Positions 23,601 through 35,600 of a stretch of DNA of 64,000 bases are shown here, in pieces; the first letter of the stretch is position 1; each line of letters starts with the position of its first letter. Under the pieces are notes generated by a model, which saw nothing but the letters and a program-made list of their open reading frames with translations, did not search any database and was not told the DNA's origin. The stretch lies in contig JBAIAA010000789.1 of NCBI GenBank assembly GCA_037893245.1, positions 62,001-126,000 of the forward strand. Reading direction: 5' to 3'. The DNA comes from Crossaster papposus (taxonomy: Eukaryota > Echinodermata > Asteroidea > Velatida > Solasteridae). The translations under genes were made by a program, and so were the position numbers.

Positions 23601-26600
23601 CATTAATATCGCCATTATTGTTACATTAGTGTCTAGAGGAATCCATTAATTTAGCCTTGAAACGCTTCATTACTCTTTGACAGCGTTGCCACGGTAACCA
23701 TGGCTGTTCTTTATGCCACCACAATTAATTCCAGCGCTAATGACTCGCATGACTCGCAATGGCTTTGTTTTTTGTGTTTTTGTGTGTTAATGAGAAAAGT
23801 ATGGCATCTGCAAATTAGAAAGATGCCTTGCAAAACATAGCCATTGTTCAACGGAGCCCACTCCTTAAATCGATATTGGATATCTGTGGGCAATGCAAAT
23901 TGTATGCAACCTGCGCACCTGGCAATTGGAATTGACTATAGAAATTGTGACGTTGCAGGCCCGTACGCAGGGGGGGGGGGGGGGGGGGCGTGCGACGGGT
24001 GCGTACGCACCCCCCCAAATTACTAAAAGGTTCACATTTTCCGGATAAATAATGGTATTTTGATGTAGAAATAACTGTACTGCAGGCACACGAAAAATTT
24101 TGGTCCAATTTTTGGTCCCATCAGTACAAATTTGCCCCCCAAATTACCAAAAGGTCCACATTTTCAGGGGTAACTAATGGTATTTTGATGTAAAAATAAC
24201 GATACTGGCCAGAAAATTTTTGGTTTCATTTTTGGTCCCATCAGTACAAATTCGCACCCCCCCATAAAAAATCCTGCGTACGGGCCTGCGTTGTTTCAAT
24301 CAGAAACAAAGTTTACAAAAATCTTTAAATTTTTGTATTTCCGAATTTGAAACTAAAAAACCTAAAAAACTATATTAAAAAAAACCAATGTGAATTCTGT
24401 GCGAATTCTGTGCAAACTTATTAATTGTCTTCTCATTTTTGTGGTTAGGTTTCGGCACGCCGCGGTCCGTTCAATCCTCGGGGGTAAGAAGCGAGTCAAC
24501 GGTTACAGTAAGCCCTGCTCCGTGAATCAACCTCGTCTCATGGAGCTGGTTGATAAGGTTCGAACGACACAAGATGACAACTCTGAGATGCCCATCACAG
24601 GTTAGATTTTGTCTTGAATGTTGGCAAGAATAAGTTTTATAGATTTTGTACTTGCGAGCTTGTTTCTGCATTCAATTGGAGAACTTTAACAATCGAGGAC
24701 AATAGACTCCCTGATTCAAATGTGTGTATGTAACTTATGTACAAACAAAGGAAGATAATATGGGGTCCTCAATTTCATCACAGTGATTATCACTGATTGG
24801 CACACAGACCATGCACAGACCCTAGACATTCCAAGCATTCCTCAGACGCACTATTTTTCTGCTTTAGTATTTCACAAATTGTCCTGAAAATGTTGTTTTG
24901 TTATTATTTTGTTCAGAGGACTTGCTTGGCAAGTTTACATTTGCTTCGTCCAGTTACTGTGTATTGGAGAGCGCCGGGAAAATAGAAGTTGACATTTTAT
25001 TCCACAGAAGTATTCCGTGAGTACCTTTCAATTGTATTTTTGTTCAGTTTATACTTTAACCAGTTCTCGCCGGATGACGTATATAAATGCAAAGTTTTCC
25101 CCAAATTCAAAACAGATGACGCATAAACACGTCACGAGCAAGGCCGGGAATGTCTGTCAGCAGTGAGCAAGGCCGGAAATGCGTGGGTGTGCTTCCCGGC
25201 ACTATCGACCTTAACCCGCTTCGGATCAAGTTTCGTTAAAATTAATCCCGCCCCTCAGCTCGGTGATGTTAAAATAATCCCGGCGCAAACTGGTTAAAAA
25301 AATGTTTAAATTTAAATATAAGAAAAGGAACTTGTACTGTAGCGGTACTCGAACTGTAAAGCATTAATACTCAACTACAAAAATACTTCCATGCACAAGT
25401 ATTACAAATCCCCAATTATTGAAATTGATTAAATATGGATGAATTTTGGTTGGTAAACTTTGCAAAAACCATTTCCCTCTATGGAATTTCTCAGTCACTT
25501 TAAGGTTGTAAGAAGTGTTAAAGGTAGGATACACCATTCGCAGATATCAACAAATGTTACTACCGCATTATTAAGAAATATCTTACTTATTTGAAAATAA
25601 ATAATGATTGTAAGCATCCAGCAAAATGATTGCGTTAGATATAAGTACCTCTCATTGTTCCAAATGTTATGCCAGCCCATGTGTCAGCCAATCTGAGTCA
25701 ACTCTAGAAATTGTGACGTCATGTTGATCAGAAATGTGGACTATTGGTCAATTTGGCTGCCATGTTTTTTGTAATTAATACAACAAAGGGTTTACCGAGA
25801 CGCGATAGAAGGCACCCTCTGAATGGTCAGATTATTAAGATTAAGATACAGTCTTGTTTTGCATAATTTACCGCAGAATCTACACGAATATTTTAGACAC
25901 CTGTGTGCAGGGTTCTAGCTAGGACCTTTTTTAGTGCCGGGTAAATTATCAGATTGCGAAGCGTTGCCAGCGCAGCGAGCGGAGCTCACGGCCGGGGTCC
26001 AGTTCATTTTTGCATGTTTCTGTGAAAGTCTAGCTAAGTTAATAAAATTAATTACTACATGAACATGATTAACGTGACTTTGTATCTCCTCTCTTTCTTT
26101 TGTGCCCATAATTTGATTAAAAAAACAAATTTTGCCGGGCGGCACAGCCAATTTGAACCCAAGAGCCGGACTGAAATTTGCCTGTGTGCAAGTGACTATT
26201 GTTTACCTATTGTTAAAAACCTGTAATGATGGTTGGAGAACATTAATCAAACCTTTCATTAAAGCCATTCTACCTCCATGATTAAACATGGAACTATTTA
26301 GTTTACAGAAACATTAGTTTGTTTAGGGAGAAAAAGTATACATACTTCTTTGTCCTGTTCATGTCGATTCACGACCGACCGATGCCAACTCACTTCTTAT
26401 TTGATAATATTTTGTTCAGGAACAGTTCTTGCATCCATTAAATCTAATTTGTTCTCCAAACACGGAGAGAAATGTTCAGTTCTTTATGTTGGACAGCAGC
26501 ATATTTGTTACAAAAATATTGATGTAATTTCCAATTTGTGTGACTACACACTGCGCCAACGCTTTGTTTGCAAGACGAAATCTCTACTGCAAACAAAATG

Positions 26601-29600
26601 TATTTATTGTATGCTGATTGTTGATGTTGCATTAATGTGATAAACCAAATTATATTTGGTTGCCAGGTAGGGTATTGTCATACGCAAACATCCCAGGCTA
26701 GTCGCGCGTTCCAAAGAGCTGCACTTTAGAAAAGTCAGGCCTACTGCTAGCGTCTGTATTTGTATTTTTTAATCAAATTTTGTATCGCGATTGAACAGCT
26801 GGTCAGCGATTATTTTTTAGTTTTTGTTTTAGTTGCGACGCTCAGTAACACACAAAATATCGGCTACTTCACCTTTGCACCTGGCTCTCTAAACAGTCGT
26901 CTTATTCTCAGCATGCACTTCATGACGATTTTCACCCCATCAGAACTCTGGCCAAAAATGTCAGTTTAGATTTTGTTTTAAATGTACTGTTTATTTCTGT
27001 ACTTGTTTGGTTTGTAGTTTGTAGCTGAGACCTAGACTGATTGGCAGAGTTGTCTGCAAGAGCTTAATCTGGAGGAGGAGGGGGGGGGGGGGGGGGGGGG
27101 GGGGGCTTTGTGTAAATAGCTTGTCTTCCTTTCTGAGATAGTGTTTGGAGAAACTTTGTCAGAGTGGTGAGATCTAATCGCCGATGGGTATCAGTTGATG
27201 AATGTTCAGGGAGAGACGAAAGACAAATATTGCCGGGAGATATTAAGTGTCTAGAAGATTTCGCGTTGTTTACTAGAACTGGTTGGATAGATTGTCTTTA
27301 TTTGATTTATAAAAAGCTGTTCACTTTTATAATTTTATTTAGACCATCAAAAGTAGGTTTTAGGGGAAAAAATTTAGCATTTGAGGGATTAATACAGTTT
27401 AATGACTTGTGACTTGTGACTTGTGATCAGAGTGTCAGAGGTTTAAATCCTGTTGCCATGCATGCATATTGCCCTTGGGCAGGCCACTTTACCACACTTG
27501 CATCTCTCCACCCGGGAGTATACTGGTAGGAGTATTATAGCTAGGGAGTAACCTGTTATTTGGATGGCTGCTCATCCAGGGGGAATAGAAATAATCTTAG
27601 TCTGTTCATGCCAAGGAAACCAAGATAAACACTGTCCTGATGATGTGATGAAACGCGGTGAAATGACTGAGTGATTATAGTGTATTCTAGACTATTCATC
27701 TACTGCCATTCAGATTAATATAAACACACACTCTGTATATGTACGGGTGTTGATTGATACCAATTGGAGCCATTTATACAATCCATCCTTGATTACTCCA
27801 CACTGAAAAGCTGCATGCACCCAATTATGCTTAGCTGGAAATATTGATTTGCATGCTAAGCGAAAATGGGCCAAGGACCAGTCAGGAGCAATTCATATGT
27901 ATTGTAAAACAGTTTGGCTGGTAACAAGTTTAACAAATTATGTCTGTGCTATAATAAATAGCAGACTGATGAAATTGGGCCCAAAACTAATATTTGTTTT
28001 CAAAAAATTAAAAGATGTTAACCAAAATAACCCCAAATAACATCCACGTTATCATGTGATGTAGATTTATAAATGTACTCAGAATTTCTGCTTAGCATGT
28101 TTTTTTTTATAAAGATTCTAATTACAGGTATTATCTAGAAAGCCTGTTCCATTTTTTTTTGTCTTTTCCCAAAAAAATTAAGAAAATAGCACTGATAACT
28201 TACGGAAATGATTCAGAAACTAAAAAAAATTTGCTTAAAATGACAATAACAGCAAACTTCTTTAAATAGCGAAAAAAATAGAAAAGTATAAAAAAAATTA
28301 TGATAATTTTTGAAGAATGTTCTCATTTTGACCATTGTAAAAGTCAGAAATGTGAACAAGAATTGACAGAGGTGTTTTTTCGGATAAGAGAACAGTGGGG
28401 GATAAAATATCAGGAATGACACGTCTTAATAACTGCTCAAGCCACTGAGGACCAAATTTAATTTAGGGAATAAATTCTGCAAGGACACTGAACAAGCAAG
28501 CATGCGCCTTAATCAAGTGTGAAGTATTTTGTGGCTGACTTGAGGTCACTTGATGAAAACTGAAGAGGCGGAAATTGAGGTGCAATCAGGCGTAGCGTAC
28601 GGCTTGTTTTTAATTGTTTCGACCATGTAGGCCCCCCAAAAAAAACACAAAAAAAACCCACTCTAAATGACATTATGTTTGACTGCTTCACAGTGTGGAA
28701 GTCAGTCATAGGGGATGAACGGTAAAATAAATAGCTTGTGAGGGGCTTAAGATGACTTGTGATGACTTGTGATGGGCTTGCGATGGGCTTGCGATGACCT
28801 TGCGATGACCTGTGATGGGCTTGTGATGACTTGTAATGGGCTTGTGATGACTTGTGATGGGCTTGTGATGACTTGTGATGGGCTTGCGATGACTTGTGGT
28901 GGGCGTCTGATGACTTGTGGTGGGCTTGTGATAATTTGTGAAGGAATTGTGATGACTTATGATAGGCTTTTGATGACTTGTGATGACTTGTAATGAAAAT
29001 GCGATGGAATTGTGATTCATCACAAGTACCTCAACTATGTCACTGTTTTTTGTTGATTGATGATTGGTCGCATTTAGTGTTGGAACCAGAGACCTTTGGA
29101 TAGCGACACTAGTACCTTACCAAGCAATTCTTTTTCCTTTCAACAAATTGGAAGGATCTCTTTATTGCCTTGTTGCCAAAGACTTTTTGTTTTTTTAATT
29201 AAAGCAAAAAAGTAGGAATTTGATGAGAAATCTGATATGTCGGTATTTTTGACATCCCAAAAATAATCTATTACTTAGTTTTCCTTCGAGAGAAAGACCC
29301 TGGCCAGAGTAATTTAGAACAGAGTGTCCAGTTACATCTGATGGAGATCTATAATATATGCGACCCATCAGAAAGACTTGGTTATCATTCATCAGGGAAT
29401 TAAAAATATTAATGGAACAGAAAATGAGAAATGTGTGTACAATTTAAGGAATAAACAAGTATTGGATTTTTACATTCAAGACTTTTGTGGAAAAGACTGA
29501 AAAAATTGGCAAGAAATGTGTGAAGAATATAGAAAAGAATGACATTATTTCTTGTTCTGATAACTCATTGTTGAAAAATTGTCATAAAATTTCTTGTTGA

Positions 29601-32600
29601 TTTCGGCTTACGTAAACTGCCTAAAAAGCTTTAGTAAATAGGAATAAAATTTAAAAAAATATCTTGCAGGATTTTTTCAGATTTCCGTTTATGCTCGTCA
29701 GCTCAATATACATTCAGTGTTATGGGTGTGATTTGTAACTGTGAGCTAGTGGATAAACTATTTGCAGATATCAAAAAAAGTTACTACCGAATTATTAGGA
29801 AATATCTTACTTATTTGAAAGTATATAATGATTGTAGGCCTCCAGCAAAAGGTTTGCGCTAGATATTCTGTAATTGTCCCGAAAAATTGAATTTTATAAA
29901 ACACAAGAACAACATAAGAACCACTGCCTGACGCTGTTTGAAAACGGACAGAGTTTTTCTTGCTTTTCTCAGCATCCATAATTGTAAAACTTTGGACAGA
30001 TTACTTAAACGATATTTACTATAAAGTAATAAATACCAGTAATAATTGGAAATCGATTTATACAAAAATATTCTTGAAAATCACAGAACCCCAAGTGCCG
30101 TGATTTCTGTTATTCACTCACAGTCAAGTAAGGTATTTTATCGTACATGTAATTTAGTAGTTTGGTTTGTTGCTGTTTTCAAATAATGTGTAACCTTTTA
30201 AACTCTCCTTTTCCCCTCCTCTACCCCCTCCTACCCCCTCCTACCCCCTCCTCTCCTTCCCCCCTCCTACCCCCTCTCCTTCCCCTCCTATCCCCCCTCC
30301 CTACCCCACCTCTACCCCCTCCTACCCCCGTCCTTCGACCTCCCTACCCACTCCTACCCCCTCCTACCCCCCCCTCCACCGCCCCCCTCCTACCCCCCTT
30401 CCTTGCCCCTCCTCCTACCTCCCCCTCCTGGCCCCCTCGTACCCCCCCTCCCTACCCCTCCTACCCCCTCCTATACCCTCCTACCCCCTCCTACCCCCTC
30501 CTACCCCCTCCTACCCCCTCCTACCCCCTCTACAAATATTGCGTTACAGTATCTGCCTATTTTGCCAGATCTTCTTGGGTAAACGAGAGAAGACCATCAG
30601 TATTCATACTACCTAGTACATAGTAATTAGAGATTTGTAGGCCCTCGGAGGCTGAGTGGCGATGTAGGGGAAGTCTGTGATCTTAGGGATGGATGCAGTT
30701 TTAGCCCATCAGCACTTCATCATAGTCACAAGGTTTTATAGTTGTTGACGTACTTCTTTAGAGTAGCGCTGCGCAGAACGGAGAACAAAATATATAATGC
30801 GCAGATGCATAAATGTCGTCACGTAGTTTAACGCGTGGGGCTCGTTTTCCCTGAACAGACAATAGGTGTGTGTTTAATACTAGTTTAAATATAGACCGAA
30901 ACAAGGAAATGAGTCCTTTCTGGCTGACAGATTTTTGTAATGATTCTCAACTTTCGCCAAAAAAAATTAAAGCAAACATTTTGCAAATGTCAGTTTGGTT
31001 GTCTTCTTTAAAGTTTGCATTTCCTGTCGACTTAGCTCAAAAAGACATTTGTACCGGTATGTATCCTCTTTTAAAGGTAGTATACACCATTGGTAATTGC
31101 TTGAATTATCATAAATGGGTGGATTTAGGGGGTTATATTTCATAGTAAATATCGTTTAACTGACCTGTCCGAAGTTTTACAATCATGGATGCTGAGAAAA
31201 GCATGAAAAAGCAGTTTTTCTTATGTTGTTTTTTGTTTTTTCGCGATCGCCGTCCGGCGATAATGAATTTTGGTTTATACAATTCAATTTTTCGGAACAA
31301 TTACAGAATATTTAGGGCAATCGTTTTGCTGGATGCCTACAATCATTATGTACTTTTAAATAAGTAAGATATTTCTTAATAATTTGGTAGTAAATTGTTT
31401 TGATATCTGCAAATGGCGTATACTACCTTTAAAAGACAAAATACTTATTTTTAATCAAGTGTTTTTTTGTTAATTTTAATAATCTAGCTGATCTAGTAGC
31501 ATCATTTCGGATGTTTATTAATTCTTTAGTCACAAAAATAAAGCTGTCAAATAATCATCTTTTACACAATTACACATTCTAATCTCTTGTCACCATCTGA
31601 TTTCCCCCCTCATGTGAAAACATTTTTTCCCGCAGGGTCTGTCTAAAATAAATGTCCCTGGAATGCCCATTTTTGTCATTCAATTGATTGAAAAAGTCAT
31701 CTTCATGTGTTAAGTGTTGAGACATTGCCAACCTGGATGGTTGCGTAAATTGACAACAACGGGTGAAAGTGTAAAAATCTTGAAACGTCAAGTAATATCA
31801 AAGCCTTGAAAATTGTAATGAGGTGTCAATCAATATTTGCAACCAACTTGATATGCTGATTGCTTGATCTAAGATGCTAGCAATGACTGGACGGGAATAT
31901 TAGCAGGAAATGCAAAGCATTATGGGTAGTTTAGTAGTAGCATTTGGAAACCAAGACCTAGCTGTCCAGAGTGCGAGCTCTCTACTTGAGGTGACTGTTC
32001 CTTATCATACCACTAACGAGCTATTACATATAGAGTGATGTGGGAGGGGCACTTTATACACAATGATGTAATTATTAAAACCACGCAACTGATCGAGACA
32101 TTTCTGCACTGTAGTGGATAATGCATAGGATTATTAATCTGGAGGTACGAGTTCAAATCCCATAAAATCCCATTGGAAATTATTTTTCTTCAAATGGTTC
32201 GTTTAACCAGTTCGCGCCGGTATTATTTTAACATCACCAAGCCGAGGGTTGGGATTATTTTTAGCGAAACTCGATCCGAAGCGGGTTCAGGCTGATAGTG
32301 CCGGGAAGCACACCCACGCATTTCCGGCCTTGCTCGCTGCTGACAGACTTTTCCGAACTTGAACTTGGCGTGTTTATGCGTCATCCGTATTGAATTTTGG
32401 GAAAACTTTGCGTTTATATGCGTCATCCGGCGCGAACTGGTTAATAGTCATTTGCAACATTTTTTTTTTAAAGGGAAATAAAGTCTGAGAACAGACTTGC
32501 AACTCAGTGGTGAAGTATACGACCCCAGCTCGTTAGTGGTACGGAAACAAATATCCCCTATGGGAGGGGAGAGGGGGGGGGGGGGGAGGGGGGATTTTGA

Positions 32601-35600
32601 CAGATAGGTTGCAAGATATGGTAATACACAGTCTGACAAAACAGACTAACAAAGCTGAGATCTAAAAGTCAAATACTGAGAAAAGCACAGCGTGACAGAT
32701 CTTTGAAAAAATGTGGTATTTTAAAGTGGTTTAGCCAAAATTAAAGTGGGCTTGCTAGGTGATTGTACTTTACGTATTGGTATGATCAAGCTGGTTAATT
32801 AACTAAATGGGCTGTGCGTTGAATTTGGTGGCTACATACCGGTACATAACATGTGCAATAACACGTACATTTCAGACAACAACGGTTGGAACTGGGAAAT
32901 AGTGTGCCAATCCAGAAATGAAACTTTAGATTTGAAGTGAGGACTTCAATGGTGTTCATGGCTTGCTTGTGTTGTCAGAATGGAGCGATGTTGGGATAGA
33001 CTTAAAAATATTCATTATATTTTAATATGGTTGAAATGTGAGCTGAAGATATGAATTGATTACGATTTAATGAGAATTATGATTATAAGTAATAAATCTA
33101 TTATGTGTTTGTTTATCATTCATTGTGAACATTTTGTGAAAAAAACAAAAAACATTAAAAATATAGAATGATCACCAATAACCTGTTTTTTCTCTAACTT
33201 AATTTTTAGAATGAGCAACGGTGCAATAATGGTAAGTACAATTGTTCACTTTTTGGCTCAAAACGTTTTTCAAACACATTACAAAAACACCAATAAATGT
33301 ATGGTTGTTGATGATGTGAGTTTGGAGTTACATGTAGTAGGATTAGTACAAAATTCTGGTTCCTCACCAGTTCCCCGCAAGTTCTTTCTAGCAAGTCCAT
33401 CAATAGTCTTTCACAAGTCTTTCACAATTCTGTCACAATTCAATTACAACTACTTTACAAGCATATTATTTCAACCTAAAAATTTGAATGGATTTCTTGT
33501 GAAGGACTATAAGTATGTCTTACTCACGACTCTGCTTCCTTGTTGTCATGACGACGCTTGTGCCAAACAAAATCCGATTTAGCTATGGGTACTGAATACA
33601 GTACCATCACCATAAAGCAGTTATTGCCGCGGCGATACAAATAAATTTTCAACGAGAGTGGTTTTGCCCAGTTGTTTTGTTGATGAATTACCCTATAGTT
33701 TAGCTGGGGCAGACGTAACGAGTGAAAGTCACAAATTAATTTGAAAACAAGGATCCGGTAATACGATAACTCAACATTAGCATTTTGTTATTATTTCAAA
33801 CCAAATTTATAGCTCTAGCGGCATACACAATAAAAGCATCACGGTTCAATAAATATATGCCTTGGCGCTTAATTGACACGGCAGACCAATTATTTAGTAG
33901 AGATCATTTCCATAGTAACAGATGATTATGTGAAGAGTACCGCGGTGCGTCAATCCATTATCTTTGTTATCCTTGTGCATTGGTTGCCATGGCAACCAGC
34001 ACTTCACAGATGACTTCTCACAGATGACTTTGAAAAAATAATGAATCCAGTAATTGTCTTTCCTTGAGTTCATCAACAATTGAAGGATTTGGAATGCAGC
34101 AAGGCTGGTTGGGGTTATTACACTTACAATGATGTCATTGTTTTATTTAGTTTTATTTTGAGGCTTTGTGATGTTTAAATAAAAAAATACACATTATGTA
34201 TTGCAGGTATTAACAAATAAAATTACTTTTAATCCTAACTCCCTACTGCTAAGCGCTGGACTAAATCTGCCAACAAATCTGCTTATTTTTCCATTAAATT
34301 TTGAGATGATGAACTGCAGCAATTCTCTAATAATTCTGCAGGAAAACGGAAAAACCTCGGCTCATGAAGTCCAAGATGATAACGATAAGAAAGAGGATGA
34401 TAATTACATCAACTCAGTCGTCAGCATCTCGTACGAGACGAGGGAAGGAACGGCTAAATATGAGACAGAATTAAAATACACTCAAGGAATCCTGGTAAGT
34501 AGATGTCTGTCAGTTGTCAGAGGTCCAAAAATTGAATGTTAAATATTTGTCAAAAGTCACAGGACATCAGATAGTTGTCAACATAAAATGTTTACATATA
34601 TCACAAAGAACAAAGACATACTAGACAAATTTTGAAACCGCAACAATTTGGCTGGATAGCTCAGTTGGTAGAGCACCGGAACAGCAAGCCGGAAGTCGCG
34701 GGTTCGAACCCAACTCCAGTCAATTTCTTTGCTCGAGATTGAGTAGATTTGTTATTGTCTGATTCATAGCTAAGCTAGGTAGTGTTAATTCTGAAGTAAA
34801 GATGTTTGATTGCTGTCAAAATCCTGCAGTGGGTATAGACACAATTGAATGAATTTTTTTGAGAAGATAATTTAAATAATAAATATGGGATTTTGCTATG
34901 TATGTTCTCACTTTTTTAAAACTTCTCCGCGTCTCTGCATCCTGTGCTCTGTTTGCTTCTTCCCATACTATCAGGTCTTTCAAGAGACAGAATGCCATAA
35001 AACCATCTCCATCCCGATCATCAATGACAACGAATACGAGAGCAACATGGACTTCTACATCGTCTTAAAGAATCCCGACGGAGGAGGGAGCCTGGGTGAC
35101 CCCAGCTTGACCCGGGTCATGATTATCGATGACGATGGTGAGTGCATCATCACGGTAACCAGGTCAACCAGCAAATATGATGAATTGACCAAGTGGCAGA
35201 GTAGCCGAAACCCCTCCCTTCTTCTCCAACCCCTTCCCCACCCCTCCCCACCCCTCCTCACCCCTTCCCAACCCCCACCCCACCCCATCCCCACCATTTC
35301 TAATTTGTTTGTTCTTATCCTTCCAGAACCGGGTGAGTTTTCCTTCGACAGTCCCAACTATGCTGCAGATTTACAGAAGGGAATTGTCACGGTGACTGTC
35401 TTGAGATCAAACGGCTTAGACGGCGCAGTTTCTATACAGTATGCAACAATGTGAGTGGATGGAAGAAATTAATTGGTGAACTTTCCAGTTTGGATCTTGC
35501 AATTTTCACTGCCAAATTGCTCTTTAAACAATTTGCACTCTCAGCACCCTTTAAATTTCTGGTTTTATGTCTGAATACAGAGATGGATCAGCGCGTGGTG

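Larger units (their letters stand above)
17407..24448 (+). other. NCX intron 3
   Basis: 7.0 kb. Carries the poly-G30, two foldbacks, the 63-bp minisatellite and the CGTTG-flanked transposon. No exon was needed here: phases of exons 3 and 4 match directly. Confidence 0.6.
25017..33209 (+). other. NCX intron 5
   Basis: 8.2 kb, the longest intron. Holds MITE copies at 25056, 25519, 29755, 31073 and 32203, the 28738 and 30200 arrays and a 25-bp poly-G at about 27080. No coding sequence recognised. Confidence 0.6.

Noticed and set aside
30162-30623. 153-residue proline-rich frame
   Set aside because: Translation of a pyrimidine decamer array inside an NCX intron.
34650-34722. Functional tRNA gene (apparent AGC anticodon)
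   Set aside because: C at position 33, T-stem mismatches, and a tail shared with another degraded copy indicate a SINE.
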